A stretch of 64,000 nucleotides of DNA from Arthrobacter sp. S41 (GCF_004320535.1 NZ_SIHY01000001.1:186001-250000); one strand, 5' to 3'; counted from the first letter of the stretch, positions 51,096 to 60,754 are shown. Made by a program: numbers and translations. Notes: generated by a model not told the origin, from the letters alone.

Positions 51096-52331
51096 TTAGA
51101 CGCGAATCGCATCGACGATCCGCACCCTTGCTGCCACCAGCGCGGGAAGAACACCGGTGAGTGCACCGACTGCGATCGACACACCGATGCCGGTCAGCGC
51201 TGCTCCAACAGGGAAGCCTGGCATCTGGTCGATGCCTTGTCCAAGCACCAAACTAATCACCTTCGGGTTAGTTACCACCGCTACTGAGATCAGCACGCCG
51301 AGGCCACCGGCAACCGCGGTAGCCACAATGCTTTCCATCATGACCGAGAAGAAGACCCTGCCGGTTGTTGCGCCAAAGCTGCGCCGGATACCCACTTCGC
51401 GGATGCGCTGCTTCATCGTCACCATAGCCACATTTAACAGACTCAGGGATCCAAGCAGGAGGATGACCCCAGCAATGCCGCCAGCTGCCAAAGCCAGCTG
51501 TTTGAGGCTTTCATCTGCGCCCCAAGATAAGTAATCAGAGCGCATGGATTGCACGGAGTAGCCAGGAAGCTCGGTCTGCATCTGGGAGCCGAAATGTGCT
51601 GCTAGTACTTCGGAACCCTCGATGGGCACCCACATTTCGTAGCTAGCATCAGTCAGCGGTGCAGAGGCCGCAAACCAATGATCATAGGTTTGCGGGAGCA
51701 TCCACAGCTGGCCTCCGAGTCCGCCTTCCTTCGTTGAGGTTGCTCCAATGACCGTGACGGTAATTTTCTGGTTTCCGGCGTTCATTTCAACAGAAGCCGG
51801 AAATGATCCTTGATCTAATCCCAGTCCCTGATACAAAGTTCGATCAACGACGACGGCTGGAGCCAAATTCTGCGCGTCCTCAGCTTCAAGCCAACGGCCG
51901 TGCTGAGCAAAGATCCGGTGAATCGGTGCATAGTCAGGATCCACGATCATCACCTCAGAATCGAGGGTGGCCCCTTGGGCGGAGACCTGGTAGCCAAATG
52001 ATCGGGAAACCATGGAAGCGTACTCGACGTTAAAACGTTCAGCGGTTTTGGCGAAAGCCTCGGTGACCTGAGGGCTGACCGAAGGAACTTGTTCGCCGCG
52101 CTCGTTCATGGCGTAGGTGGTGATTAGTGCTGGTCGTCCATTACGTTCCAACTGTTCAGTCATCAGCTGTTGTGCCATCCCGGCTGCGGCAACGGCCGTC
52201 GTTAAGGATGCCACGGCAATGGTGACTCCAATAAGCGAGAGCAACACACGCAATTTATGGATGCGTAGTTCCTGCCAAGCCTCTAGCAAGGCAGCAACAA
52301 AACCGGTGAAGATCCTGCCTAGGGAATTCAC
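51096..52331 (-). CDS. MacB/FtsX-type ABC transporter permease
   Basis: 411 residues. One N-terminal helix (about 20-45), a large extracellular MacB_PCD domain (about 50-270), then three helices (about 280-300, 330-355, 375-400) of the FtsX domain with MKQRIREVGIRRSFGATTGR. This is the MacB/LolCE/FtsX topology. The GTG start overlaps the ATPase stop (GTGA). With the ATPase and the adaptor upstream it forms a MacAB-like exporter of a peptide, antibiotic or lipid substrate; without an outer membrane there is no TolC partner. Confidence 0.9.
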   Translation of the reverse strand: MNSLGRIFTGFVAALLEAWQELRIHKLRVLLSLIGVTIAVASLTTAVAAAGMAQQLMTEQLERNGRPALITTYAMNERGEQVPSVSPQVTEAFAKTAERFNVEYASMVSRSFGYQVSAQGATLDSEVMIVDPDYAPIHRIFAQHGRWLEAEDAQNLAPAVVVDRTLYQGLGLDQGSFPASVEMNAGNQKITVTVIGATSTKEGGLGGQLWMLPQTYDHWFAASAPLTDASYEMWVPIEGSEVLAAHFGSQMQTELPGYSVQSMRSDYLSWGADESLKQLALAAGGIAGVILLLGSLSLLNVAMVTMKQRIREVGIRRSFGATTGRVFFSVMMESIVATAVAGGLGVLISVAVVTNPKVISLVLGQGIDQMPGFPVGAALTGIGVSIAVGALTGVLPALVAARVRIVDAIRV

Positions 52332-53035
52332 TGCGCCACCTCCGCAGCTAATCCCTTCAGCACACCGTCTTCTAGCCGGAATTGCTCACGGGCCAGGGCG
52401 GCTACGTTGATGTCGTGCGTGATGGTGATGAGGGCTGCCCCAGACTCAAGCGTGGCAGCATCGAGTAATTCCATAACTGCTCGACCGGTCGTGACGTCCA
52501 ATGCGCCGGTCGGTTCATCGGCCAACACAACCCGGGGTTTGCGCACCAGTGCACGAGCAATGGCTACACGTTGTTGTTCACCGCCGGAGAGTGTTTGCGG
52601 CATTGAATCCAATCGGGCGCCCAGGCCCACCTTCTCCAAGGCCTCGGTGGCGAGGGTTCTCCTGCGCCAGAAATCTCGGCCGGTGGCGTACATCAATGGC
52701 GCCATGACATTCTCCAAGGCGGTACGTCCGGGCAACAGATTGAACTGCTGGAATACAAAACCGAGGTCTCGGCCGCGGGCATGTGCTGCACGTCGAGCAC
52801 TGAGTCTGGTTGCATCTTGACCACGCCATGCCAGATTGCCCGAGGTGGGTCGGTCCAATAGGCCGAGGATATTGAGCAGGGTCGATTTGCCGGTGCCTGA
52901 GCGTCCTACAATGGCGATGTGATCACCTTCGGAGACGGACAGACTGATGCCGTTCAAAATGTGGAGCTCACTGTCATCGGGCATCAACACACTACGAGTG
53001 ACATTCTCGAGCTTCAGTAGCTGAGCACCACTCAT
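52328..53035 (-). CDS. ABC transporter ATP-binding protein (MacB/LolD type)
   Basis: 235 residues. Walker A GRSGTGKST, Q-loop in FVFQQFNLLPGRTALENV, signature LSGGEQQRVAIARALV, Walker B VVLADEPTGALD, switch His in TITHDINVAAL. The start overlaps the adaptor stop (TAATG). Pairs with the FtsX-type permease as a MacB-like exporter in Gram-positive arrangement. Confidence 0.93.
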   Translation of the reverse strand: MSGAQLLKLENVTRSVLMPDDSELHILNGISLSVSEGDHIAIVGRSGTGKSTLLNILGLLDRPTSGNLAWRGQDATRLSARRAAHARGRDLGFVFQQFNLLPGRTALENVMAPLMYATGRDFWRRRTLATEALEKVGLGARLDSMPQTLSGGEQQRVAIARALVRKPRVVLADEPTGALDVTTGRAVMELLDAATLESGAALITITHDINVAALAREQFRLEDGVLKGLAAEVAQ

Positions 53036-54114
53036 TAGGGATAAATCTCCATACCCGGCTCCACTTCAGGAGCGGGGGCAGAGCCTGGCACGTAGCGTAG
53101 AACTTCAGCGTCGGCCTTGAGCCCGGAACGTACCTCAACGACCTTGCCATCGGTGACGCCAAGTTCAACTTCTGTACGAACTTCCTTACCTTCGTCATTA
53201 AGACGCCAGACGGCACCCTTGCCGACAAGTCCACGTACCGAAGTCACCGGAACGGTGAGTACGTTTTCTGCGGAACCAGCGTCGATTTCCATAGTCATGT
53301 CCAAGCCATCAAGTACCACCACGTCCTCGGGGATATCGCAGGAGATCTCACTGCCTGAGTTTGGTTCGCTTTGTGAGTCATCTGAAGGTATGTTCGTTTC
53401 CGCGTCTTCTTCAGTTGACTCGGGAGCTGCGTTCTTTGACGCGGAGTCACCGATATTCAGGTTGCCGCAGGTGAAGGGTTCAGGGCCGCCTGTGATGCTG
53501 ACGGTAGCTTCAAGGGTTTCGTTCATGATCCGGTAGCGATCTAATGCCTTGATCGTGCCAACGGCGTGGAAGCCTTGCGGCTGGACGGTCCCCAGATTTG
53601 CGCCCTTTTCGACGTCGTCCCCGATCTTGAAATCCATCGCTGCGATTTTGCCAGCAGCTGGTGCATAAACATCGTGATAGGAGACGGTCGTTTCCGGCGA
53701 GGTTGTTTCTGGTTCTCCGCTTACATCTGAGGGTTGTTGATCTTCGGCAGATGAATCTTCCGTGGTTGTCGGCTCCGGAGAACTTTCGACACGAATCTGG
53801 AAAATCCTGTCGCCTTGGCTGACATTGGTGCCAACCTGCACAAAGGTCCAATTGACGACGCCAGTGGACGGGGAAGTGAAGGGCAGGGAATCGACAAGCT
53901 CGATGGTTCCAGGAACTGAAAGAGTGTTCTTGATCGTGTCTTTTTGGGCGACTACTGTTTCCGCTGGGATTTCACCTGTTGGATAAAGCTGATCGTCGGC
54001 CTGGGGCGAGCTTCCGCTGAAAGCTAGTTTGACCAAGCTGACAGCAATCAGAGCTCCGATGATTAGCCATGCACAGGGGAGGACAATGCGCTTGAAGACG
54101 CGCCGCTGGCTCAT
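53035..54114 (-). CDS. HlyD/MacA-like efflux adaptor protein
   Basis: 359 residues. A cytoplasmic basic start, one membrane anchor (about 12-32), then a lipoyl/barrel-sandwich domain: VVAQKDTIKNTLSVPGTIELVDSLPF, GVVNWTFVQVGTNVSQGDRIFQI and APAAGKIAAMDFKIGDDVEKG. Instead of the coiled-coil hairpin used to reach TolC there is a low-complexity acidic Ser/Thr/Pro/Glu segment (about 110-145), and a second one at about 232-258. C-terminal membrane-proximal strands VVLDGLDMTMEIDAG, VTSVRGLVGKGAVWRL. First gene of a three-gene export operon with translational overlaps. Confidence 0.9.
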   Translation of the reverse strand: MSQRRVFKRIVLPCAWLIIGALIAVSLVKLAFSGSSPQADDQLYPTGEIPAETVVAQKDTIKNTLSVPGTIELVDSLPFTSPSTGVVNWTFVQVGTNVSQGDRIFQIRVESSPEPTTTEDSSAEDQQPSDVSGEPETTSPETTVSYHDVYAPAAGKIAAMDFKIGDDVEKGANLGTVQPQGFHAVGTIKALDRYRIMNETLEATVSITGGPEPFTCGNLNIGDSASKNAAPESTEEDAETNIPSDDSQSEPNSGSEISCDIPEDVVVLDGLDMTMEIDAGSAENVLTVPVTSVRGLVGKGAVWRLNDEGKEVRTEVELGVTDGKVVEVRSGLKADAEVLRYVPGSAPAPEVEPGMEIYP

Positions 54115-54155
54115 ACTACTTCTCTGTTCATCCTATCTTTTTATCGAAACACTCA

Positions 54156-54173
54156 GGTAATACCAAGGTAATA
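54156..54173. promoter_or_regulatory. Direct repeat GGTAATA with 11-base period in efflux leader
   Basis: GGTAATA at 54156-54162 and again at 54167-54173. An 11-base spacing puts both copies on one helix face, like sites of OmpR/PhoB-type response regulators. 42-59 bases before the adaptor start. Confidence 0.4.
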
Positions 54174-54207
54174 TGCAGATTGTATCCATATTGTTATTTA
54201 GCATTCT

Positions 54208-54221
54208 AGACTTTTAAGTCT
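54208..54221. promoter_or_regulatory. Dyad AGACTT-TT-AAGTCT in efflux promoter
   Basis: 6-bp inverted repeat lying between the putative -35 TTGACC and -10 TAGAAT on the minus strand. A repressor or MerR-type activator could sit here. Confidence 0.45.
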
Positions 54222-54348
54222 CAGGTCAAGATGCAATTGATCGGTAAGTGAACTAGCCTACGGTCATGGACCTCGGAAAGAGTTCGCGTCGATATGGCTG
54301 CTGAACTGCAGTTAGAGACATCTGTAGCGCAAATTGTAGGCTCACAAA

Positions 54349-54384
54349 CTTGAAGCCCGAATCAAGGGCGATTCGGGCTTCAAG
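54349..54384 (-). terminator. Terminator after the secreted-protein gene
   Basis: Perfect 15-bp stem (54349-54363 with 54370-54384), 6-base loop, minus-strand tail TTTGTGAG. Confidence 0.85.
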
Positions 54385-54431
54385 ATGTTTAGTTGTTCAT
54401 TAATGCTGGTGCAGCATGAACCTGATGCGCC

Positions 54432-55166
54432 TTACTTGGACACGGACTTGCTGTTGGTGGAAGCAGCCCAACTGGCTGTCGGAATCGACAGACGGTAGGT
54501 CTTCTTCTTTGACTGAGTAACAGTCAGCTTGGCCGTACCCTTGGTGAGCTTCACAGTCTTCAGCGTCTTCCACGAGGTGCCTGACTTAACCTGGAACTTG
54601 GCGTTCTTGGCGTTGTACTTGATGTAGCCGTAGCGATCCGGAGCGTAGACCTGAGCCTTGGCGGTCAGAGTGACCTTGCTGCCCCGACGAGCGGCCGTTA
54701 CTGAGCTCTTTGCCTTGCCACGAGCGTAGAAGGTCTTGCTGGTTCGGTCCGTGTAGTCCGAGTAATCGGACCACATCATGTCGTAGTCGTAGTCCCAGTA
54801 GCTGGATGTTGCCGAGACATCGGCGGGGCCAACCTTATAGGCGCCGAGACCGTAGAGGCCTGGGCAGATCATCGCGCGCTCTGAAATCTTGCGGTTTTCT
54901 AGCGAAACCCAAGAAACGACTCCGCCATTCTTGGTTACGTCGATAAACGCATAAGCGTCTTCGTAGTCCGACTTCACCTTGGTGGAAGCCTTGATGGTGA
55001 CGTTGCGGCAATTTGTATCTGCCACGGTGAAGGACGACACCGAATAACCGGTGATGTCAATTGGACGTTCGCTTGCCTGTGCTGGCATGGTGCCCAACGC
55101 CAGCGCCCCGGTGATGACCAGGCCCACGGCAGCGTTGCGAACACGGCGAATCGTGGAAACTTTCAT
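54432..55166 (-). CDS. Secreted protein of unknown function
   Basis: 244 residues. Clear signal peptide: basic MKVSTIRRVR, hydrophobic core, cleavage expected after Ala31 (MPAQA-SER). The mature part is Tyr/Asp-rich in the middle (a segment with SSYWDYDYDMMWSDY) and ends in a Lys/Thr-rich Ig-like strand pattern (SGTSWKTLKTVKLTKG) often seen in actinobacterial surface proteins. Three Cys residues remain. The ATG at 55164-55166 has GGGGAG upstream; the longer frame to 55247 is rejected. No homologue recognised. Exported by Sec; monocistronic with its own terminator. Confidence 0.8.
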   Translation of the reverse strand: MKVSTIRRVRNAAVGLVITGALALGTMPAQASERPIDITGYSVSSFTVADTNCRNVTIKASTKVKSDYEDAYAFIDVTKNGGVVSWVSLENRKISERAMICPGLYGLGAYKVGPADVSATSSYWDYDYDMMWSDYSDYTDRTSKTFYARGKAKSSVTAARRGSKVTLTAKAQVYAPDRYGYIKYNAKNAKFQVKSGTSWKTLKTVKLTKGTAKLTVTQSKKKTYRLSIPTASWAASTNSKSVSK

Positions 55167-55378
55167 GATGTACTCCCCATAAGAGTGCGAGTGATTATCC
55201 AAGGTGGATTCCTTGAATGAACTAAGAGTAAGTGACGGGGGAGACAATTTAGCTTTGACGATAAATCATGACATTGCAATCAATCTTGAATTCACAAAGA
55301 CCATGCGTTCACTACTATTATTGATACATTTTTCGCCAAGTCCTTGGTCTTTGGAATTGCACTGACACAATAGGTTTC

Positions 55379-56044
55379 ATGCGTATTATTTTGATCCGTC
55401 ACGGTCAGACATCATCAAACATTGGACGTCATCTTGATACCGGTGAGCCCGGGGCGCCCCTAACCGAGTTGGGTCATGAACAAGCCAACTTGTTGCCTCG
55501 TACTTTGGAAAACGAGAAAATCGACGCCATTTACGCATCCCCACTTTTGCGAACACAACAAACGGCTCAACCATTAGCCACAGCGCGCGGGATCAGTGTG
55601 CAGACCCGTTCTGGAATACGCGAGATTTCCGCCGGTGACCTAGAAATGGCCAACGACGAAAACTCAATTCAGACTTATCTCAAAATCGTCATGGAATGGG
55701 CTGACGGTTCAGAGCGGGCGATGATTCCCGGTGTCGGGGAAAACGGAGGCGATGTTCTTCGAAAGTTCGACCGTGTAGTTGATGAAGCGCGGACTTCAGG
55801 GGTGGACAGCGCGGTGTTTGTCTCACATGGTGCGATCATCCGTAGCTGGGTTGGATCGCGGTGCGTCAATATTGAGCCTGGTTTTGTTGCGCAAACTCCG
55901 GTGTTGAATACCGGTGTGGTTGTCGTGGAAGAAACCGACGGGCAATGGCGTGTTGTCCAATGGCAAGAGCAGCCAATTGGTGGTCCTGAAGTTCAGTCTC
56001 CTGAATCAGACGGGCCGGCCGCCGAAACGCCTGATGGCAATTAG
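55379..56044 (+). CDS. Histidine phosphatase superfamily protein
   Basis: 221 residues. The RHG motif ILIRHGQTSSN (Arg7-His8 phospho-acceptor), the LTELGHEQANLL helix, Arg in ASPLLRTQQTA, the Glu-bearing GDLEMAND region and the second catalytic His in VFVSHGAIIRSW. Phosphoglycerate-mutase-like fold acting as a phosphatase on an unknown small substrate. An acidic, Pro-rich tail (last 25 residues) is dispensable-looking. Divergent from the secreted-protein gene. Terminator downstream. Confidence 0.9.
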   Translation: MRIILIRHGQTSSNIGRHLDTGEPGAPLTELGHEQANLLPRTLENEKIDAIYASPLLRTQQTAQPLATARGISVQTRSGIREISAGDLEMANDENSIQTYLKIVMEWADGSERAMIPGVGENGGDVLRKFDRVVDEARTSGVDSAVFVSHGAIIRSWVGSRCVNIEPGFVAQTPVLNTGVVVVEETDGQWRVVQWQEQPIGGPEVQSPESDGPAAETPDGN

Positions 56045-56112
56045 AAATCAACACTAGTTGAGCCGGAAGCTATCCTCGATCTAGCATCCAAAGTGTTTGC
56101 GGACTAAACGAC

Positions 56113-56148
56113 GCAAGCCGGTCCTGCCCGAAGGCAGGACCGGCTTGC
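56113..56148. terminator. Bidirectional terminator between phosphatase and ilvD
   Basis: Perfect 16-bp stem (56113-56128 with 56133-56148) closed by a CGAA tetraloop. The phosphatase (+) and ilvD (-) converge here. Confidence 0.88.
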
Positions 56149-56180
56149 GCGGCTTGCTTTAGATTTTGGGTCAGCGTTAG

Positions 56181-58103
56181 TTATGCCCGAGCACCTTCGC
56201 GTGCCGCGGCGGCTTCACGCTCGTCGGCTTCGCGCAGTGCACGCTCCACACGATCAACGTCGCGGACCGCACCCTTATCGGCGGACAGAGCCATGGCTGC
56301 ATAAGCACGCAGCGCAGGGGAGACCACACGTTCGCGGGTTGCTGGACGGTAACCGGTGGTGGAGATCAAACGTTCGCGGCGTTCGGCCAGTACTTCCTCG
56401 GAAACGTTCAAGGTCAGCTCACGAGTCGGGATGTCGATGGAGATGGTATCTCCGTCTTCAACCAATGCGATCATGCCACCGGAAGCAGCTTCTGGGGAAA
56501 CGTGTCCGATGGACAGACCCGAGGTACCACCGGAGAAGCGACCGTCGGTGATCAGTGCGCAAGACTTGCCCAGACCGCGACCCTTGAGGAAGGAAGTTGG
56601 GTAAAGCATTTCCTGCATACCCGGTCCACCCTTAGGACCCTCATAACGGATAACAACAACGTCGCCTTCCTTGACCTGCTTGTTCAAGATCTTTTCTACG
56701 GCTTCATCCTGGGATTCGCAAACCACGGCTGGGCCGGAGAAGGTCCAGATCGATGGGTCAACACCAGCGGTCTTGACCACTGCACCGTCTACGGCGATGT
56801 TGCCGCGAAGCACGGCCAGGCCGCCATCCTTGGAGTAGGCGTGCTCTACCGAGTGGATGCAACCTGCTTCTGCGTCGGTGTCCAGTTCTTCCCACTGAGC
56901 CGACTGCGAGAAAGCGGTGGACGAGCGTACGCCACCTGGGCCTGCATGCCACAGGGCGAAGGATTCCTCGGTGGCTTTGCCGCCACGGATATCCCAGTCA
57001 TCAAGCCATTCACCCAAGGTGGTGGCGTGAACGGTGTGGACGGTTTCATCTAGCAATCCGCCTCGACGCAGTTCGCCAAGGATGGCAGGGATGCCACCGG
57101 CACGGTGAACATCTTCCATGTAGTAGATCTTGCCAGCGCCTGCAGCGTTTGGTGCAACCTTAGCCAAGCACGGTACACGGCGGGACACTGCATCGATTTC
57201 ATCCAAACCAAACTCCACGCCAGCTTCGTGGGCGGCGGCGAGCAGGTGCAGGATGGTGTTGGTGGAACCGCCCATGGCGATATCCAAGGCCATGGCGTTG
57301 CCAAAGGCTTCGACGGTGGCGATATTGCGAGGCAAGACCGTCTCATCGTTGTCGGTGTAGTAGCGGTTAGCGATGTCTACTACCAGCTTGCCGGCGTTTT
57401 GGTACAGGTCCTTGCGGGCGGTGTGGGTGGCAAGGGTTGAACCGTTACCTGGCAGTGACAGACCCATGGCTTCGGTCAGGCAGTTCATCGAGTTGGCGGT
57501 GAACATACCAGAGCAGGAACCGCAGGTAGGGCATGCGGCCTCTTCGATACGCAAGAGGTCAGCGTCCGAGATGTTTTCGTTCACTGCGTCCGAGATGGCA
57601 TCCACGAGGTCCAGGGTACGTACGGTGCCATCGACCAAGGTGGCGCGTCCGGATTCCATGGGTCCACCGGAGACAAAGACGGTAGGGATGTTCAGGCGCA
57701 GTGCGGCCATGAGCATACCCGGGGTGATCTTGTCACAGTTGGAGATACAAATCAGTGCGTCAGCACAGTGTGCATTGACCATGTATTCCACGGAGTCAGC
57801 GATCAAATCGCGCGAAGGCAACGAGTAGAGCATGCCGCTGTGGCCCATAGCGATTCCATCATCAACAGCGATGGTATTAAATTCTCGGGGGATACCGCCG
57901 GCAGCCTCAATGGCTTCGGAAACGATGCGACCTACTGGCTGTAGGTGGGTGTGTCCGGGGACGAACTCGGTGAAGCTGTTGGCCACGGCGATGATCGGCT
58001 TGCGGCCAAGATCTGCGCCATTCACGCCGGCTGCGCGGAACAGTGCGCGGGCGCCGGCCATATTGCGGCCATGGGTAACGGTGTGTGAACGAAGTGTGGT
58101 CAT
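56181..58103 (-). CDS. ilvD: Dihydroxy-acid dehydratase
   Basis: 640 residues. Dehydrates dihydroxyisovalerate and dihydroxymethylvalerate in valine/isoleucine synthesis. [16 protein letters not shown], Asp81-Asp82, [11 protein letters not shown] with Cys123 and modified-type Lys125, and [19 protein letters not shown] (Cys191/194/197) for the Fe-S cluster; [13 protein letters not shown] and [23 protein letters not shown] in the C-terminal domain. It is the longer E. coli-like form (about 616 residues there) with a C-terminal charged extension of about 25 residues. Not linked to other ilv genes here. Confidence 0.97.
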   Translation of the reverse strand: MTTLRSHTVTHGRNMAGARALFRAAGVNGADLGRKPIIAVANSFTEFVPGHTHLQPVGRIVSEAIEAAGGIPREFNTIAVDDGIAMGHSGMLYSLPSRDLIADSVEYMVNAHCADALICISNCDKITPGMLMAALRLNIPTVFVSGGPMESGRATLVDGTVRTLDLVDAISDAVNENISDADLLRIEEAACPTCGSCSGMFTANSMNCLTEAMGLSLPGNGSTLATHTARKDLYQNAGKLVVDIANRYYTDNDETVLPRNIATVEAFGNAMALDIAMGGSTNTILHLLAAAHEAGVEFGLDEIDAVSRRVPCLAKVAPNAAGAGKIYYMEDVHRAGGIPAILGELRRGGLLDETVHTVHATTLGEWLDDWDIRGGKATEESFALWHAGPGGVRSSTAFSQSAQWEELDTDAEAGCIHSVEHAYSKDGGLAVLRGNIAVDGAVVKTAGVDPSIWTFSGPAVVCESQDEAVEKILNKQVKEGDVVVIRYEGPKGGPGMQEMLYPTSFLKGRGLGKSCALITDGRFSGGTSGLSIGHVSPEAASGGMIALVEDGDTISIDIPTRELTLNVSEEVLAERRERLISTTGYRPATRERVVSPALRAYAAMALSADKGAVRDVDRVERALREADEREAAAAREGARA

Positions 58104-58152
58104 TTTAAAATCTCACCATAGATTTGTTCCGAAACCCAGACGGTGACGATAC

Positions 58153-58166
58153 TAGTAGTACTACTA
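58153..58166. promoter_or_regulatory. Palindrome TAGTAGTACTACTA between ilvD and XRE regulator
   Basis: Perfect 14-bp palindrome, 22 bases before the XRE-family ATG and 50 bases from ilvD. Probably the regulator's own operator, overlapping its promoter. Confidence 0.6.
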
Positions 58167-58187
58167 CCATGATATGAGGATCGGGAT

Positions 58188-58967
58188 ATGAACGCAGGTC
58201 AGCGTCGCCGCGAAGAATTGGCGGCCTTCCTCAAAGACCGAAGAGCTCGCGCCGACAGGGCTTCGCATGGTTTGCCCGAAGTGGGACGCAGTCGAGTGCG
58301 TGGATTGCGCCGTGAAGAAGTGGCCACCCTCGCTGGGGTATCTGCCACCTGGTACACCTGGTTGGAGCAAGCTAGAGACATCAATCCCTCACGTCAGGTG
58401 ATGCAGTCTCTTGCGCGTCTCTTCCGCCTAAGTGCAGTAGAAACCAGCTACCTCTTGTCCTTAGCCGGCCACGGTGAATTGGCGCCGGAAGAATCCAGCC
58501 CAATGACTGACGCATTACAAAGACTCTTAGACGTCATGAATTTCCCGGCCTTCTTGCTGTCTGCAGACTGGGCCATCATTGGCTGGAACGCCGAGTATGC
58601 GCAGCTCTATCCGAGAATTACTTCTGTGGACGTTGAAGACCGGAACTTGTTGTGGCTCGTGTTCACCGACGCTCAATTGCGCGAGATGCTTCCAGACTGG
58701 GAAAAGCAGAGTCGTGGTTTTGTGGGAAGCTTCCGTGCTGAAACCAGAGGCTGGCTCAGCCCGTCGGGAGAGACTGGAATCGTCGCACGAGTCTCGGCGG
58801 CTTCGGCTGAATTTGCTGCGATTTGGAATGAGCGAGATGTTGCAGGATTCCAAACAGGGGAGCGGGTCTTCCGCCATCCAGCCAAAGGGCTAACCAAATA
58901 TGAACAGCACAACCTGACGCCAGCTGAAGCCCCAGACCTTACCCTGTTGATGTATACGCCACTGTAA
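58188..58967 (+). CDS. XRE-family regulator with MmyB-like ligand-binding domain
   Basis: 259 residues. N-terminal HTH (RREELAAFLKDRRARA, then GLRREEVATLAGVSATWYTWLEQARDINPSRQVMQSLARLF, about 5-80) in the LRREEVA form typical of this class. C-terminal PAS-like MmyB domain (about 100-255, FPAFLLSADWAIIGWNAEYAQLYP, WLVFTDAQLREMLPDWE, HPAKGLTKYEQHNLTP), thought to bind fatty-acid-like or other ligands. GAGGA 7 bases before the ATG. Divergent from ilvD. Regulated genes are unknown; autoregulation is likely at the TAGTAGTACTACTA palindrome. Confidence 0.92.
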   Translation: MNAGQRRREELAAFLKDRRARADRASHGLPEVGRSRVRGLRREEVATLAGVSATWYTWLEQARDINPSRQVMQSLARLFRLSAVETSYLLSLAGHGELAPEESSPMTDALQRLLDVMNFPAFLLSADWAIIGWNAEYAQLYPRITSVDVEDRNLLWLVFTDAQLREMLPDWEKQSRGFVGSFRAETRGWLSPSGETGIVARVSAASAEFAAIWNERDVAGFQTGERVFRHPAKGLTKYEQHNLTPAEAPDLTLLMYTPL

Positions 58968-59170
58968 AGGAATCTCTCAGCATCCTGTTGTTCTCGAAGA
59001 GCAACGAGGCGGTCAACATCAATGTTCATCGCTGGAAATACCTACGAAATCTTCCCCTGCCACACTGGAAGCACCACATAGTTTGGTGGGGATCGCGGAG
59101 ATCGGCAGGCAACCGTTGAGTCTCCCACGTTGAACCGGGCAGCGGCGCCCCTTGCACGAAGGGGCAGATA

Positions 59171-60754
59171 ATGTTTGGGCTCGAGCTAGTTGTCATATTG
59201 GGAATCACCATCGTTGTGTGTACCGGGTTGGCCAGCCGGCTGCATATCGCACCCCCGGTGCTTCTGTTGCTTGGCGGTCTTCTGTTGGGTTTTCTGCCAG
59301 CACTTCGCGAAGTCTCCCTGCCACCTGAAGTGGTGCTGTTCTTATTCCTTCCAGCGTTGCTCTTCTGGGAGAGCCTGACTACCTCGCTGCGCGAGATTCG
59401 AGCTAATCTTCGCGGAATCATTCTTGCCAGCACCTTACTTGTGCTGGTTACCGCTGGAGTCGTGGCTAGCATTGCGCATGTATTCGGCATGGCTTGGGGC
59501 CCAGCCTGGGTGCTTGGCGCGGCACTGGCGCCCACTGATGCCACGGCCGTTGGTGCACTGACCCGCACCTTCACACGCCGAGACGTGACAATTTTGAAAG
59601 CCGAAAGTTTGATCAACGACGGCACAGCTTTGGTCATCTATGGCATCGTCGTCGGAGCTACGGTAGGAACCGAAAAGATCACTATTGCTCATGTCTCATG
59701 GTTAGTGCTTCTGGCTTATGCCGGCGGGATGCTGATCGGGGCGGCCCTCGCATGGACCATACTGCGATTGCGCGCTGCGATGGATAGCCCAACCCAAGAA
59801 ACGGTACTGACCTTCTTGACGCCATTTCTTGCATACTTCATCGCAGAGACCATCGAAGCATCAGGGGTGCTGGCCGTAGTGACTGCCGGGCTCATCATGA
59901 GCCAAGCCAAGCCGCGCAAGTCACGTGCCGCATCCAGGCGTCAGTCCCATGGCTTTTGGAGCCTGTCCACGTTCTTACTGAACGCTTCACTCTTTGTGCT
60001 GGTTGGGCTTGAAATGCAAGCGGCCATGAGGTCACTGGACTCCAGTCTCATTGCACGGGGCTCGGTGCTGCTGGTTGTCATTTCACTGGCCTTGGTCCTA
60101 GTGCGCATTGGTCACCTCTTCTCGGTGACCTACATTATTCGCTGGATAGACCGGCGCCCGGCGCAGCGTCTTCGCCGAGTCAGCCACAAAACACGCATCG
60201 TTAATGGCATGGCGGGATTCCGCGGAGCGGTGTCTCTAGCCGCAGCACTTGGCGTGCCATTGCTGGTGGCCTCCGGTGATCCGTTCCCGGAAAGGGAATT
60301 AATTATCTTTGTCACTTCAGGCGTCATCGGAGTGAGCATACTTGTCCAGGGTTTGCTACTGCCGGTGGTGGTCCGATGGGCCCAAATGACGAGGGATACT
60401 GCCATCGACGAGGAACGCTACTTGGCCGAAAGAACGGCAACCGAGGCGGCCCTTGTTGAACTGGACGAAGCCGCCACCGTCCTAGGCGCGGACAAAGCCG
60501 TGAGCCAGAAGCTACGCGAGGACTTCGAAACCCATCTGCGTATCATCAACGCCGGAGCCACGGACGGGGAAGTCGACGACGAGGTACGTCGAGACCGGCA
60601 ATACCGGGCACTGCGCTTGCACATGTTGGAGCGTAGGCGTGAGACCGTGATTCGTCTGCGCAATGAGGGGCACATCGATGACACTGTCCTACGGCTGATC
60701 CACAACGACATGGATGCCGAAGAGCTGCGGCTAGGACCCGAGCGATTCTATTAA
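59171..60754 (+). CDS. Na+/H+ antiporter, CPA1 (NhaP-like) family
   Basis: 527 residues with about twelve membrane segments and a cytoplasmic C-terminal region of about 130 residues (coiled, acidic/basic). The ion-binding core ALAPTDATAVGAL and ESLINDGTALVIYG (the ND motif of electroneutral CPA1 exchangers) is intact, and GFRGAVSLAAALGVP is the conserved later helix. Exchanges Na+ or K+ for protons in pH and salt homeostasis. Starts 8 bases after GGGGC; a longer leader (58968-59170) shows no clear operator. Confidence 0.92.
   Translation: MFGLELVVILGITIVVCTGLASRLHIAPPVLLLLGGLLLGFLPALREVSLPPEVVLFLFLPALLFWESLTTSLREIRANLRGIILASTLLVLVTAGVVASIAHVFGMAWGPAWVLGAALAPTDATAVGALTRTFTRRDVTILKAESLINDGTALVIYGIVVGATVGTEKITIAHVSWLVLLAYAGGMLIGAALAWTILRLRAAMDSPTQETVLTFLTPFLAYFIAETIEASGVLAVVTAGLIMSQAKPRKSRAASRRQSHGFWSLSTFLLNASLFVLVGLEMQAAMRSLDSSLIARGSVLLVVISLALVLVRIGHLFSVTYIIRWIDRRPAQRLRRVSHKTRIVNGMAGFRGAVSLAAALGVPLLVASGDPFPERELIIFVTSGVIGVSILVQGLLLPVVVRWAQMTRDTAIDEERYLAERTATEAALVELDEAATVLGADKAVSQKLREDFETHLRIINAGATDGEVDDEVRRDRQYRALRLHMLERRRETVIRLRNEGHIDDTVLRLIHNDMDAEELRLGPERFY

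Larger units (their letters stand above)
54115..54431. other. Intergenic region upstream of the MacAB-like operon
   Basis: 317 bases without a supported gene. It holds the terminator of the secreted-protein gene (54349-54384), the minus-strand promoter area of the efflux operon (a TTGACC about 15 bases before TAGAAT around 54205-54231), the dyad AGACTT-TT-AAGTCT (54208-54221) and a direct repeat (54156-54173). AT-rich around 54175-54210. Confidence 0.5.
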
